The notes under the pieces: model-generated
What the model was told of the DNA's origin: nothing
What the model saw: only the letters and a program-made list of their open reading frames with translations
The model's database searches: none
Made by a program: the position numbers and the translations under genes
Part shown: piece after piece, positions 1 to 7,188 of the stretch
How the letters are laid out: the number at the start of each line of letters is the position of its first letter
Numbering within the stretch: position 1 is the first letter of the stretch
Assembly: GCA_002428405.1 (NCBI GenBank)
Contig: DIWD01000082.1
Location: forward strand, 5,638-20,236
DNA from: a bacterium UBA6115
Lineage (GTDB): Bacteria > Bacillota_A > Clostridia > Christensenellales > Aristaeellaceae
Length of the DNA stretch: 14,599 bases
Direction of reading: 5' to 3'

Positions 1-1139
1 TTGTCACCGTAGTAGTGCAGCGGGGTGACCTGGAGGCCGAGGATGGTGTACACCGCGGGCGCCTCATAGCCGTTGGTCTTCACTTCGACGGTGAAGTCGT
101 CCAGCTTCTTGATGCCGGCGACATTCGGCACACCAGCGCCGCCCATGGAATCGTCCTTGGGGCCCCACTCGCCGATGAAGGCGTCATTGGTCACAGCGAC
201 GATGTCCACGCCGTTGGGTGACTCACCCGCGGAGACATAGGCTTTCGCCTCGCCGTATTTGGCAAGGGCCTCGGCGTAATAGTCGTCCAGGGTGGGGAAC
301 TCTTCCTTGGTCAGGTCGAAGGTCTTGCCGGATGGCGTGGTCAGTACCTTGTCCGCGACATCGCCAAATCCCCACAGCGCCATGCCGAAGGCGGTCTTCA
401 GGCCTTCGGAGGCGGCAATCTCTTCAGAGGTATAGCCCATTACGTCCGGGCCGTAGGAAGCGTACTTGGAGTTGACGGTATTAACGATGGACTGGACGTC
501 ATTCTTCCAGTTTGCGGTCAGGCCGGCCCAGAAGCTATCCTGCTGATCCTTGGTCCAGGCATCGCCTTCCGCCCAGACATGGTCAGCGCCCGCGGCATAG
601 AGGTCGTCCGCCATCTTGGCGTACTTGTCATACACGTCGCTGGTGGTCTGGGTACGGTAATCTTTTAGGCCGATGATGGGGTAGGAACTCAGGGAAGTCG
701 AGCCGGTGTAGCTCGGGTCAATGAAGGTGTAATAGGTGAAGATGACGTCGTCAGCGGTGACGGGCTCGCCATCGCTGAACTTCAGATCCTCACGCAGCTT
801 CGCCGTGTAGGTGGTGATGTCAGCCGCCTCGTCATACTCAACCTTGAGGTTGGTGGCGCCTTTGTACACATAGTCCTTGCCGTTGTAGGGGATCGTCTCG
901 CCTTCGATGGCGTTGTAGACGATACCGCCCATGCGGTCAGTCGTCATCAGGGAGATTTGTGTCATGGCAGCGACGTCGTTGTCGTAGCCGGTGTCGGCAA
1001 AGAACGGGCTGAATTTTTCACTGAAGGTGTTATAGGCGACTACCAAGGGTGTTTCCGTCGTCTCCGCGAACGCGGGGACAATGGAAATCATCATAGCGAT
1101 CGCCAGCAACAGTGAAATCATGGTTCTGGACTTTTTCAT
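1..1139 (-). CDS. ABC transporter substrate-binding protein, family 5 (peptide type), C-terminus cut by window edge
   Basis: Exported solute-binding component of an ABC importer, probably for peptides or a similar small solute. The 379 visible residues begin MKKSRTMISLLLAIAMM, a typical signal peptide with a likely cleavage after VPAFA (residue 25). The SBP_bac_5 hallmark lies at residues 115-141 (LREDLKFSDGEPVTADDV, then IFTYYTFIDP). A second family-typical stretch near residues 360-378 includes VTPLHYY. The start is fixed by GGAGG at 1146-1150, six bases upstream of ATG. Family members are usually 500-600 residues, so roughly a third of the protein lies beyond position 1. There is no cysteine at the cleavage site, so the usual Gram-positive lipid anchor appears absent. 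No permease or ATPase gene is visible; these may lie to the left. The family call is secure, but the substrate cannot be read from sequence. Confidence 0.93.
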   Translation of the reverse strand, partial: MKKSRTMISLLLAIAMMISIVPAFAETTETPLVVAYNTFSEKFSPFFADTGYDNDVAAMTQISLMTTDRMGGIVYNAIEGETIPYNGKDYVYKGATNLKVEYDEAADITTYTAKLREDLKFSDGEPVTADDVIFTYYTFIDPSYTGSTSLSSYPIIGLKDYRTQTTSDVYDKYAKMADDLYAAGADHVWAEGDAWTKDQQDSFWAGLTANWKNDVQSIVNTVNSKYASYGPDVMGYTSEEIAASEGLKTAFGMALWGFGDVADKVLTTPSGKTFDLTKEEFPTLDDYYAEALAKYGEAKAYVSAGESPNGVDIVAVTNDAFIGEWGPKDDSMGGAGVPNVAGIKKLDDFTVEVKTNGYEAPAVYTILGLQVTPLHYYGD

Positions 1140-1161
1140 GAGATTCCTCCTTTTTACGTAC

Positions 1162-1192
1162 GCGGATGCCTACTGAATGAATAAGCATCCGC
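1162..1192 (-). promoter_or_regulatory. Perfect 8-bp inverted repeat in the 5' leader of the substrate-binding protein mRNA
   Basis: GCGGATGC and GCATCCGC form perfect 8-base arms around a 15-base loop, between the promoter and the ribosome binding site. In RNA this hairpin would sit close to the 5' end and leave the GGAGG at 1146-1150 free. It could stabilise the message or, as DNA, act as an operator. It has no U-run, so it is not a terminator. The structure is seen directly; the role is inferred. Confidence 0.5.
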
Positions 1193-1205
1193 TATAGATA
1201 GAATG

Positions 1206-1234
1206 ATTGTACCCAAAACGAACAGGGAAGTCAA
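1206..1234 (-). promoter_or_regulatory. Sigma-A-type promoter of the substrate-binding protein gene
   Basis: Read on the minus strand, TTGACT (1229-1234) is followed by a 17-base spacer and TACAAT (1206-1211). Both boxes are one mismatch from consensus and the spacing is ideal. Transcription would start near 1199, giving a leader of about 60 bases that contains the inverted repeat at 1162-1192. Confidence 0.8.
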
Positions 1235-1311
1235 TCTTGTTGTATGGAATTATCAATTTATTATACAGCGTCTGATATTTATATGCTTTCCCCTGTTTGT
1301 TTTCCCGGTTT

Positions 1312-1881
1312 TTATTCTGATATCCTGTCCTGTGCCTCACCCGCTGATGCAGTATTCAGGTTTGGCCTGACCAAGCAGGGCTTCTCTTTCATAAAAAAAT
1401 GCAGAAATAACGCAAGGACCGCCTGAGGCAAATTCAACAGGAGCAAGGGCCATTCCTCATGGAAATGCCCGCCAAAAAAGAGAACATCCATCAGTACCGA
1501 CATCAGGAGCAGCCCGCCTGACACCGCGGAAGCCAAGCTCCCCACCGCCAGCGAATGCCAGGAGAGCTGATGCTGCCTGAGTGTCATCCTGTCCCTCCAT
1601 GTGAACAGCATGACAGCGGCGATGAATGATTTCCCGGCAGAGAACAGGACCGCAAGGAAAGGGATGATGACATAAAGTTTTCGAAATGATGGAAAGTCCA
1701 GTTTTCCCATCAGGAAAACAAGGATTGCCTGAATCACGCATCCCAGCAGCAGCAGGATTTTTATGCGAAGCAGGAAAGGCGGGGAGACAGAGGGCACATG
1801 CCAGGCCCCCTGGTATTCATAGCGAAGTTTCCCATCGCTTTCAACGAGTCTGTACAGGTCCAGGTCCTTTCGCTTTCCCAT
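1312..1881 (-). CDS. Small four-helix membrane protein, unknown function
   Basis: I do not recognise this 189-residue protein. A polar N-terminus of about 38 residues (MGKRKDLDLYRLVESDGK, with YEYQGAW near residue 21) precedes four hydrophobic segments at roughly 40-59, 69-94, 112-136 and 144-164. A polar tail of about 25 residues follows. Positive charges at the N-terminus and between helices 2 and 3 (WRDRMTLRQ) suggest both termini are cytoplasmic. I chose the ATG at 1881 because GGAGA stands upstream at a normal distance; the longer frame to 2019 would run into the divergent gene. It faces 1956-3806 across a 74-base AT-rich gap, so the two may be co-regulated. No catalytic motif is visible. 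It is probably a real gene, given its coherent topology and ribosome binding site. Confidence 0.78.
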   Translation of the reverse strand: MGKRKDLDLYRLVESDGKLRYEYQGAWHVPSVSPPFLLRIKILLLLGCVIQAILVFLMGKLDFPSFRKLYVIIPFLAVLFSAGKSFIAAVMLFTWRDRMTLRQHQLSWHSLAVGSLASAVSGGLLLMSVLMDVLFFGGHFHEEWPLLLLNLPQAVLALFLHFFMKEKPCLVRPNLNTASAGEAQDRISE

Positions 1882-1940
1882 GCGTGATTCTCCAAATCTG
1901 TGATATACTATACATATAGCATAATCAACAGGCATAGTGA
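1882..1940. promoter_or_regulatory. AT-rich divergent promoter/operator region with short palindrome
   Basis: This gap separates two divergent genes and is much richer in A and T than its surroundings. It holds several -10-like hexamers: TATACT on the plus strand at 1904-1909, and TATAGT and TATATC on the minus strand. No well-spaced -35 box accompanies the plus-strand hexamers. A palindrome CTATA-CA-TATAG occupies 1908-1919. Promoters for both genes must lie around here, but I cannot fix either one. Confidence 0.4.
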
Positions 1941-1947
1941 AAGGAGG
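1941..1947 (+). promoter_or_regulatory. Ribosome binding site deciding the GTG start at 1956
   Basis: AAGGAGG at 1941-1947 lies 8 bases before GTG at 1956 but only 2 bases before the in-frame TTG at 1950. Normal spacing therefore selects GTG. Confidence 0.8.
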
Positions 1948-1955
1948 CATTGACC

Positions 1956-3806
1956 GTGTCAGAATCCGCGTCATCCTCATCATCAGAAAAAGGCCTGCAA
2001 AACCTATACTATAAGACACGATATCCCGCGCTGGCGCTGGCGCTCGCCCTCACGCTTAATAAAGACAAGGCGTTTGATTCTTCCGAGAAAGCGCATATCC
2101 TGGAAGGAGGCCGCCGTTCAGGGAGAGCGGACCTGCGGACGGTTCTGCGCAGACTCCTTCGGGTAACTCCATTCATGGAGGAAGCGGACGATGCCAGCCA
2201 GCCTGTGCTGAAAACCCTGGCCGGATTGGACAGGGAAGCAAGGATCATTTGGACTCTTCGCCGGGTATGCGGTTTTTCCGCTGATGAGATCGGCAAGCTG
2301 CTCAGCGTGCCCTCCGCGGCCGCTGACGCGGCGCTGACGCGCGCCGACAGCCTCCTGAAGGAGTCGGATGCGGGCAGTTTTGCTGATTTAGTCAGTGAAA
2401 TGCTGAGCAGAAAGGAACTGTGGAACGATATCACCTTCGGCATTGAGCAGCGCAAGAGCATCAACAGGCGGATTTTTTTCATCTTCGGCTTGGCTGTGTT
2501 GGCCGCTGCCTTGTTTTTTCTGGGAAGGGAAGCGTTTTTCCTGGCCAGGGTCATGGGTCTTGATGCGCGGACTTCTGAGCGAATAATTTCTGACAGGTAC
2601 GACAGCGAGTCGTTTTATAAACGCTTCCCGGAACGCCCAAGCGCGGACAATCCGCGGGTGAATCAACCCTTGATGGATCGCCTGAGCGGGATCACAGACG
2701 AACAGGCCCTTAGGGTCGCTTTCCGCTTCTATGACAGCGAACTGATGAGAGGAACCAGGACAGACGGACAAACCCTTGAAGAGCTTTATACGGCCTTATA
2801 CAATGAAACATTGGACCGCGGCCGGGTCAACACCCTTGTCGCCAACGCGCTGACCGCCTATTACGCTGACTACCGAAGACCCTTTCGCGCGGAAGACCGG
2901 GAGAGTGATTTCAAGAGCGCTTATGAAAACATTTATGACGCCGCCCTTGACATAGCCCGCGGCGGCGCTTTTGAGCAGACCATCGCGCAGCACCCTGATA
3001 TATTCGGGAGCCGGGAGAGTTTTGAAGCATATCTGTACAGCCGGAAGTTTGTGAATGAAGTCCCCTACCTTTATACACTGTTAAGCCTTGAAATGCAGAT
3101 TTCATCATCAGGGCAGGATAAAGGTCCGGAGACTTCCCAACTGCGCCGGGAATATGAGGACGCGCTGTTTGCCTTCTTCAATCCGGGGGGATATGGCGGA
3201 AAAGTCAGCGTGAACAGCTTTCCCTTTGAGCCTGAAAACCTGAAGTCCTTCTTTATCCTCAGGGAAGAACTCGGCAAGGATTTCTACACCCTGAATGTAA
3301 AGAGCTGCGGGCAAGCGCTGCCTGAGGACGCGAGCCTCAGCAGCGACATCCTGGAAGGCAGTGAGAGCAGCCTGTTCAGCGCGACGCTGACAAAGAAAGA
3401 GATCCTCAGTCTGGCTGACCGGGATGGCCGTTTCTTTTTCCTTGGCATCGCGCCGCCGGAAACCCACTTCTTTGACGGACGCATCGAGGCTGACCTGGCG
3501 CTGCTCTCCCGGGATGAATTGCTCGCCCGGCATGAGGTCTATCTGATCAACGAGGACTATCTGCTGTACTCCATCAACTTCGCGGCCCCGCTGAAGCTGC
3601 CCCAGGGATTCATCGATGAAATCCGGGCGAAACTCAACTGCGAGGACACGGGGTTTGAGATGGAGGTGCAGTACACATACCAGATGCGCTACGCTCACCC
3701 GCAGACCCGTTCAGGGTATGGGATCCTGCGCGCGCTGCTGCTCAATGACAAAGCGCAGTTCACGACCCGCCAGTATAAATATTTCAGCAAGATGGCGTCC
3801 TACTGA
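1956..3806 (+). CDS. Membrane-tethered ECF sigma factor-like protein with large extracytoplasmic domain
   Basis: 616 residues, GTG start, in three parts. Residues about 15-135 resemble a degenerate ECF sigma factor. Residues 17-50 recall region 2, and residues 91-134 match region 4 (LDREARIIWTL, then GFSADEIGKLLSVP, then TRADSLL). A single hydrophobic helix follows at about 172-190 (IFFIFGLAVLAAALFFLG). It is preceded by EQRKSINRR, which places the N-terminus in the cytoplasm. Residues 195-616 should lie outside the cell. Of these, about 210-370 look helical and 410-616 mixed; I recognise no known domain there. The usual basic recognition helix of region 4 is replaced by PSAAADAALTRA, so DNA binding is doubtful. 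Ordinary ECF factors are about 160-200 residues long, so this is a fusion-like architecture. It could be a one-component surface sensor or a sigma-derived protein-interaction module. No conventional anti-sigma gene is adjacent, although the divergent small membrane protein is a candidate partner. Confidence 0.82.
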   Translation: MSESASSSSSEKGLQNLYYKTRYPALALALALTLNKDKAFDSSEKAHILEGGRRSGRADLRTVLRRLLRVTPFMEEADDASQPVLKTLAGLDREARIIWTLRRVCGFSADEIGKLLSVPSAAADAALTRADSLLKESDAGSFADLVSEMLSRKELWNDITFGIEQRKSINRRIFFIFGLAVLAAALFFLGREAFFLARVMGLDARTSERIISDRYDSESFYKRFPERPSADNPRVNQPLMDRLSGITDEQALRVAFRFYDSELMRGTRTDGQTLEELYTALYNETLDRGRVNTLVANALTAYYADYRRPFRAEDRESDFKSAYENIYDAALDIARGGAFEQTIAQHPDIFGSRESFEAYLYSRKFVNEVPYLYTLLSLEMQISSSGQDKGPETSQLRREYEDALFAFFNPGGYGGKVSVNSFPFEPENLKSFFILREELGKDFYTLNVKSCGQALPEDASLSSDILEGSESSLFSATLTKKEILSLADRDGRFFFLGIAPPETHFFDGRIEADLALLSRDELLARHEVYLINEDYLLYSINFAAPLKLPQGFIDEIRAKLNCEDTGFEMEVQYTYQMRYAHPQTRSGYGILRALLLNDKAQFTTRQYKYFSKMASY

Positions 3807-3842
3807 TTCGGAAAGAAACTGAGCGTGTTATTATAAAGGCCT

Positions 3843-4238
3843 TCAGCGCTTGTCCGGGATGATCTCAATCCAGTAGCCGTCCGGATCCTCAATAAAGTAA
3901 ATGCCCATCGCCTTGTTCTCATAGCACACCGCGTTCATCGCGCGGTGTTTTTCAAGCGCGCTGATGCTATCATTCACCCGGAAGGCGAGGTGGAACTCAT
4001 TGTCGCCGAGGTTGTAACGGGGCCTGTCAAAGCCCTTCAGCCAGGTCAGCTCCAGCTGATGGCCTGTAACGCCGTCCCCCAGGAAGACCAGGGTGAATTG
4101 GTCCGTTTCCTTTCGGCGGACTTCGGTCAATCCCAAAGCCTCGCGGTAGAAGGCCAGCGATTTTTCAAGGTCAACGACGTTGAAATTGTTGTGCGCGAAT
4201 GTGAAGCGAAGCGGCGCCTGTCCCTGTTTGCTGTCCAT
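3843..4238 (-). CDS. VOC-superfamily (glyoxalase I-like) metalloenzyme
   Basis: 131 residues, the usual length of a two-module VOC subunit. Each half begins with the expected beta strand. The four metal-ligand positions of glyoxalase I appear intact: H16 (FAHNNF), E63 (QLELTW), H83 (NEFHLAF) and E125 (WIEIIP). FIEDPDGYWIEI near residues 115-126 is the classic C-terminal signature. It would isomerise a thiol hemithioacetal, as in methylglyoxal detoxification, but the thiol cofactor and true substrate cannot be read from sequence. The start is supported by GGAG eight bases upstream of ATG. It lies 50 bases after rmuC on the same strand with no terminator or clear promoter between, so it is probably the last gene of the ybaB-recR-tdk-rmuC transcript. 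Other VOC activities, such as fosfomycin-resistance-type or dioxygenase activity, are less likely. Confidence 0.88.
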   Translation of the reverse strand: MDSKQGQAPLRFTFAHNNFNVVDLEKSLAFYREALGLTEVRRKETDQFTLVFLGDGVTGHQLELTWLKGFDRPRYNLGDNEFHLAFRVNDSISALEKHRAMNAVCYENKAMGIYFIEDPDGYWIEIIPDKR

Positions 4239-4288
4239 ATCGGCGTCTCCTTTTGCCTTCGGAATGATACGCTGAGAAATCCCTCAGT

Positions 4289-5638
4289 CTATTCTTCCGG
4301 TTCATCCTCGATTTCCGGCAGCGCAGCCGGCTCGGACCCGTCCAGCGACTCGACCGAGCGCAGACGTCTTGTAATGGTGCGCGTCCTGCGGGAGGCAAGG
4401 TCGATGGATTCGCTGGCCTGGCGCAGACGGTTCTGGGTCTTGTCCAGAATATCGCCGAAAGCGGCGAACTCCCCCTTGACCTGGCTGAGCAGGCGCCAGA
4501 CCTCCGCGCTGCGCTGCTGGATGGCCAGGGTCCTGAACCCCATCTGCAGGCTGTTGAGCAGCGCCAGCAGCGTTGTGGGTCCCGCGACTGATACGCGGCT
4601 GACCCGCTGCAGTTTCTCCACCAGGCCGGGCATGCGCAGCGCCTCTGCGTACAGGCCCTCAACCGGAAGGTACAGGATGGCGAAATCCGTGGTATAGGGC
4701 GGCTGGATGTATTTGGAGGCGATGCGGGCCGCTTCCCGGGTGACGGCCTGGGCCAGGGCGTTCATCGCCTCGTCCGTCAGGGTCTTGTCTGCCGCCTCCT
4801 GCGCCTGCTGCAGCCGCTCATAGTCCTCCAGGGGGAACTTCGCGTCAATGGGCAGCCAGACAGGGCTGCCTTCCTCCTGGCCTGGCAGTTTGACCGCATA
4901 TTCCACGCGCTCTGCGCTGTTGGGCTTGACCGCCACATTGGCCTCGTACTGGCTTGGCGCGAGCGCTTCCTCCAGCAGCATGCCCAGCTGGGCTTCGCCC
5001 CAGGTCCCCCGGGTCTTGATGTTGCTGAGGACACGCTTCAAGTCCCCCACACCGCTGGCCAGGGTCTTCATCTCGCCCAGGCCCTTGTACACCGCCTCCA
5101 GGCGTTCATTGACCAGGGAGAAACTTTCCCCCAGCCGCTGGGAGAGGGTCTGGTGCAGGTGTTCGTCCACTGTCTTGCGGATTTCCTCAAGCTTGGCCGC
5201 GTTGTCCCCGCGCATGCCTGTCAGCGACTGGAAGAGGGTGTCACGCATCTCCCCCACTTTCTGATCATTCTGCCCCAGACGGGTGTTGAGCACCTCATCC
5301 AGGTGCCTTAGCCGGCTGTCCTGGTTGGAAAGGGAGGCGTCCAGGCGCTGGTCCAGGCGTTCCGTCCGCGCGGCGGCCGCGTTCTCCTGCGAAAACAGGA
5401 TGCTTTGCAGCGCGGTCTGGTCCTGCGCGATGCCGGCGCTCAGCCGCGTTTCAGTATCCCTGACCAGGCGTTCCATATATTCGCTCAGCGTTTCCTCGCT
5501 CTTTTCAGCCCGCGCGCTGTCCTCTTTGCGCATCCTGGCCTGGCGGGAAAGAAGGATGACCAGCAGGACAAGGAGTACTGCCAGAAGGCCCAGCGCGGCG
5601 TACGAAACAATTTGGTTGACAGGGAGGTATTCAGGCAT
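4289..5638 (-). CDS. rmuC: DNA recombination protein RmuC
   Basis: 449 residues. An N-terminal membrane helix (about 11-30, AALGLLAVLLVLLVILL) is followed by a long charged, coiled-coil-like region (about 35-200) and the conserved RmuC core (about 200-425). Recognisable family blocks are LSNIKTRGTWGEAQL at 204-218, LPIDAKFPLEDYERL at 262-276, DFAILYLPVEGLYAE at 318-332 and GPTTLLALLNSLQMGFR at 353-369. RmuC proteins belong to the PD-(D/E)XK nuclease-like group and limit inverted-repeat rearrangements in E. coli; the biochemical role is poorly known. The ATG overlaps the tdk stop by eight bases (ATGCCTGA), which indicates translational coupling. The acidic tail (EIEDEPEE) is unremarkable. The identification is strong. 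Confidence 0.95.
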   Translation of the reverse strand: MPEYLPVNQIVSYAALGLLAVLLVLLVILLSRQARMRKEDSARAEKSEETLSEYMERLVRDTETRLSAGIAQDQTALQSILFSQENAAAARTERLDQRLDASLSNQDSRLRHLDEVLNTRLGQNDQKVGEMRDTLFQSLTGMRGDNAAKLEEIRKTVDEHLHQTLSQRLGESFSLVNERLEAVYKGLGEMKTLASGVGDLKRVLSNIKTRGTWGEAQLGMLLEEALAPSQYEANVAVKPNSAERVEYAVKLPGQEEGSPVWLPIDAKFPLEDYERLQQAQEAADKTLTDEAMNALAQAVTREAARIASKYIQPPYTTDFAILYLPVEGLYAEALRMPGLVEKLQRVSRVSVAGPTTLLALLNSLQMGFRTLAIQQRSAEVWRLLSQVKGEFAAFGDILDKTQNRLRQASESIDLASRRTRTITRRLRSVESLDGSEPAALPEIEDEPEE

Positions 5639-6221
5639 GGCTGACCCCCTGCCGCCAATGCTTATAGCAAAGGCCGATGTAGCGGATTTGCTGGTGGTTG
5701 TCGATCAATACCTGCTCTCCTGTCTTGATCACCCTTCCTTCCGGATCAATCCGCGTGTTCATCGTCGCCTTCGCGCCGCACCAGCACAGACCTCCCGGCA
5801 CCTCATGGATTTCTTCCGCCAGGCGCAGCAGGGCTGCGGAGCCGGGAAAAAAATTACCCTGGAAATCAATTTTCAGCCCGTAACAGAAGATGTCCAGATG
5901 CTCCGCCATATCAGCCAGTTCCTGCACCTGTTCAGGCGTCAGGAACTGCGCTTCATCAATAAAGACATACTCAAATCCGGAGCAGGCGTTCTGCGCCGCC
6001 AGCCAGAGCAGCTGTTCCCGCGCGGAATCGCCCCTTTCCAGCACCAGCTCAGCTTTCGCCTTCAGCCCCACACGGGAATAAACCGTGTTCGTGCCGGCCC
6101 GTGTGTCAACCGCGGGCTTGACCAGGGCGACGCGCAGGCCAAGCTGCTGATAATTGTAGCGCTGCATCAGCAGCTGAGCGGTCTTGCTGGATCCCATCAC
6201 CCCATAATAGAAGTGCAGCAT
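5631..6221 (-). CDS. tdk: Thymidine kinase (type II, TK1-like)
   Basis: 196 residues, the normal length. It phosphorylates thymidine with ATP in pyrimidine salvage in the cytoplasm. The P-loop is YGVMGSSKTAQ (residues 6-16). The Walker B and catalytic-glutamate block is FIDEAQF (87-93, catalytic residue probably E90). CYGLKIDFQGNFF at 113-125 is the family signature. Zinc ligands appear as C146 and C148 (CWCG) plus C185 and H188 (CYKH), the same pattern as in E. coli Tdk. The P-loop is unusual in having Ser where the family normally has Gly directly before the lysine. The start follows AGGAGA at a normal distance and shares one base with the recR stop (TAATG). Its place between recR and rmuC makes it part of a tightly packed operon. 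Confidence 0.95.
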   Translation of the reverse strand: MLHFYYGVMGSSKTAQLLMQRYNYQQLGLRVALVKPAVDTRAGTNTVYSRVGLKAKAELVLERGDSAREQLLWLAAQNACSGFEYVFIDEAQFLTPEQVQELADMAEHLDIFCYGLKIDFQGNFFPGSAALLRLAEEIHEVPGGLCWCGAKATMNTRIDPEGRVIKTGEQVLIDNHQQIRYIGLCYKHWRQGVSHA

Positions 6222-6820
6222 TACATTTCTCTCCTGCCTTCCATGGCTTTGGAGAGCGTGACCTCGTCGGCGTATTCAAGGTCGCTGCCCACCGGCACAC
6301 CGTGGGCGATGCGGGTGACCCTGATGCCCATGGGTTTGACCAGCCGGGCGATATAGGACGCGGTAGCCTCCCCCTCGATGTCCGGATTGGTCGCGAGGAT
6401 GAGCTCCTGAACTTTGCCTTCCGCGAGCCTGTCCAGCAATTCCTGGATGTGGATATCCCTGGGTCCGATTCCGTCCATGGGCGAGAGAACCCCGTGGAGC
6501 ACATGATAAAGCCCGTGGTAATCATGCATGCGCTCCACTGCCGCGACATCCCGCGGATCTCTGACCACACAGAGCACATCCTCCCTGCGTTTTGCGTCAT
6601 TGCATACCTGGCACAGTTCAAGCGCGGTATAATTGCCGCACTGGCTGCACAGCCTGATCGCCTCCCGGCCCTGAAACAGCGCGTCAGAAAGCGCGCGGAC
6701 CTGCTCCTTTGGCAGGGCCGCGAGGTGGTAGGCCAGGCGCTGCGCGCTTTTGCGCCCAATACCGGGCAATTTGGCCAGCTCTGCAGCCATGCGCTCAAGG
6801 GGTTCCATCTGGGTATTCAT
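6221..6820 (-). CDS. recR: Recombination mediator protein RecR
   Basis: 199 residues, the standard length. RecR, with RecF and RecO, helps load RecA at gapped DNA. Visible parts in order are a helix-hairpin-helix (LPGIGRKSAQRLA, 18-30), a four-cysteine zinc motif (C58, C61, C70, C73), a Toprim domain (about 80-175, with ATNPDIEGEAT at 143-153), and the C-terminal GVPVGSDLEYAD block. All motifs are intact. The start lies one base after the ybaB stop. The ribosome binding site there is weak, so translation may be coupled to ybaB. The first ATG puts LPGIG at residue 18, as in typical RecR proteins. The ybaB-recR order is a widely conserved arrangement; the dnaX gene often found before it is absent here. 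Confidence 0.97.
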   Translation of the reverse strand: MNTQMEPLERMAAELAKLPGIGRKSAQRLAYHLAALPKEQVRALSDALFQGREAIRLCSQCGNYTALELCQVCNDAKRREDVLCVVRDPRDVAAVERMHDYHGLYHVLHGVLSPMDGIGPRDIHIQELLDRLAEGKVQELILATNPDIEGEATASYIARLVKPMGIRVTRIAHGVPVGSDLEYADEVTLSKAMEGRREM

Positions 6821-6821
6821 C

Positions 6822-7175
6822 TCAGAACAGACCGCCCATCCCGCCCGGGGTCAGTGAGGACATCGATTTTTCCCGCGTTTCCTCGCCCAGTCTAAGCGCT
6901 TCGTTGACAGCAGCCATGATCAAATCCTGAAGCATCTCCACATCATCCGGGTCGACCGCTTCGGGCTTGATGGAAAGGTCCAGCAGCTGGTGCTTTCCGG
7001 ACACTCTGCAGGTCACCATCCCGCCGCCGCTTGAGGCCTCGTATTCCTTTTCGTCAAGCTCCTCCTGGGTTTTGGCCAGTTGTTCCTGCATCTTCTGCGC
7101 CTGACGCATCAGCTGCTGCATGTTTCCGCCGCCCATGCCTGCGCCCATTCCGCCAAATGGCCTGCTTTTTGCCAT
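6822..7175 (-). CDS. YbaB/EbfC family nucleoid-associated protein
   Basis: 117 residues. YbaB/EbfC proteins are small dimeric DNA-binding proteins thought to organise the nucleoid. A Gly/Met-rich N-terminus (about 8-18) precedes the long helix [19 protein letters not shown] (19-37). The conserved middle follows ([19 protein letters not shown], 49-67), then [18 protein letters not shown] and a short Gly/Met tail. I chose the ATG at 7175 because GGAGG lies five bases upstream and the protein then begins [10 protein letters not shown] like its relatives. A longer frame to 7235 would run through the leader hairpins. It is the first gene of the recR-tdk-rmuC run. Confidence 0.94.
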   Translation of the reverse strand: MAKSRPFGGMGAGMGGGNMQQLMRQAQKMQEQLAKTQEELDEKEYEASSGGGMVTCRVSGKHQLLDLSIKPEAVDPDDVEMLQDLIMAAVNEALRLGEETREKSMSSLTPGGMGGLF

Positions 7176-7188
7176 ATGATCCTCCCTC

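Noticed and set aside
1244..1426. Short plus-strand reading frame of 60 residues
   Set aside because: Much of it is antisense to the end of the four-helix protein gene, and no convincing ribosome binding site or family resemblance is seen.
1882..2019. N-terminal extension of the four-helix protein to 235 residues
   Set aside because: It would overlap the divergent gene by about 60 bases and cover the shared promoter region. The ATG at 1881 has its own ribosome binding site.
3945..4697. Plus-strand open frame of 250 residues
   Set aside because: It is antisense to the VOC gene and rmuC, with no family resemblance.
5283..6356. Long plus-strand open frame of 357 residues
   Set aside because: It lies antisense to rmuC, tdk and recR, all firmly identified. 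Its composition (Ser/Arg-rich, then low complexity) is typical of a shadow frame in GC-rich DNA.
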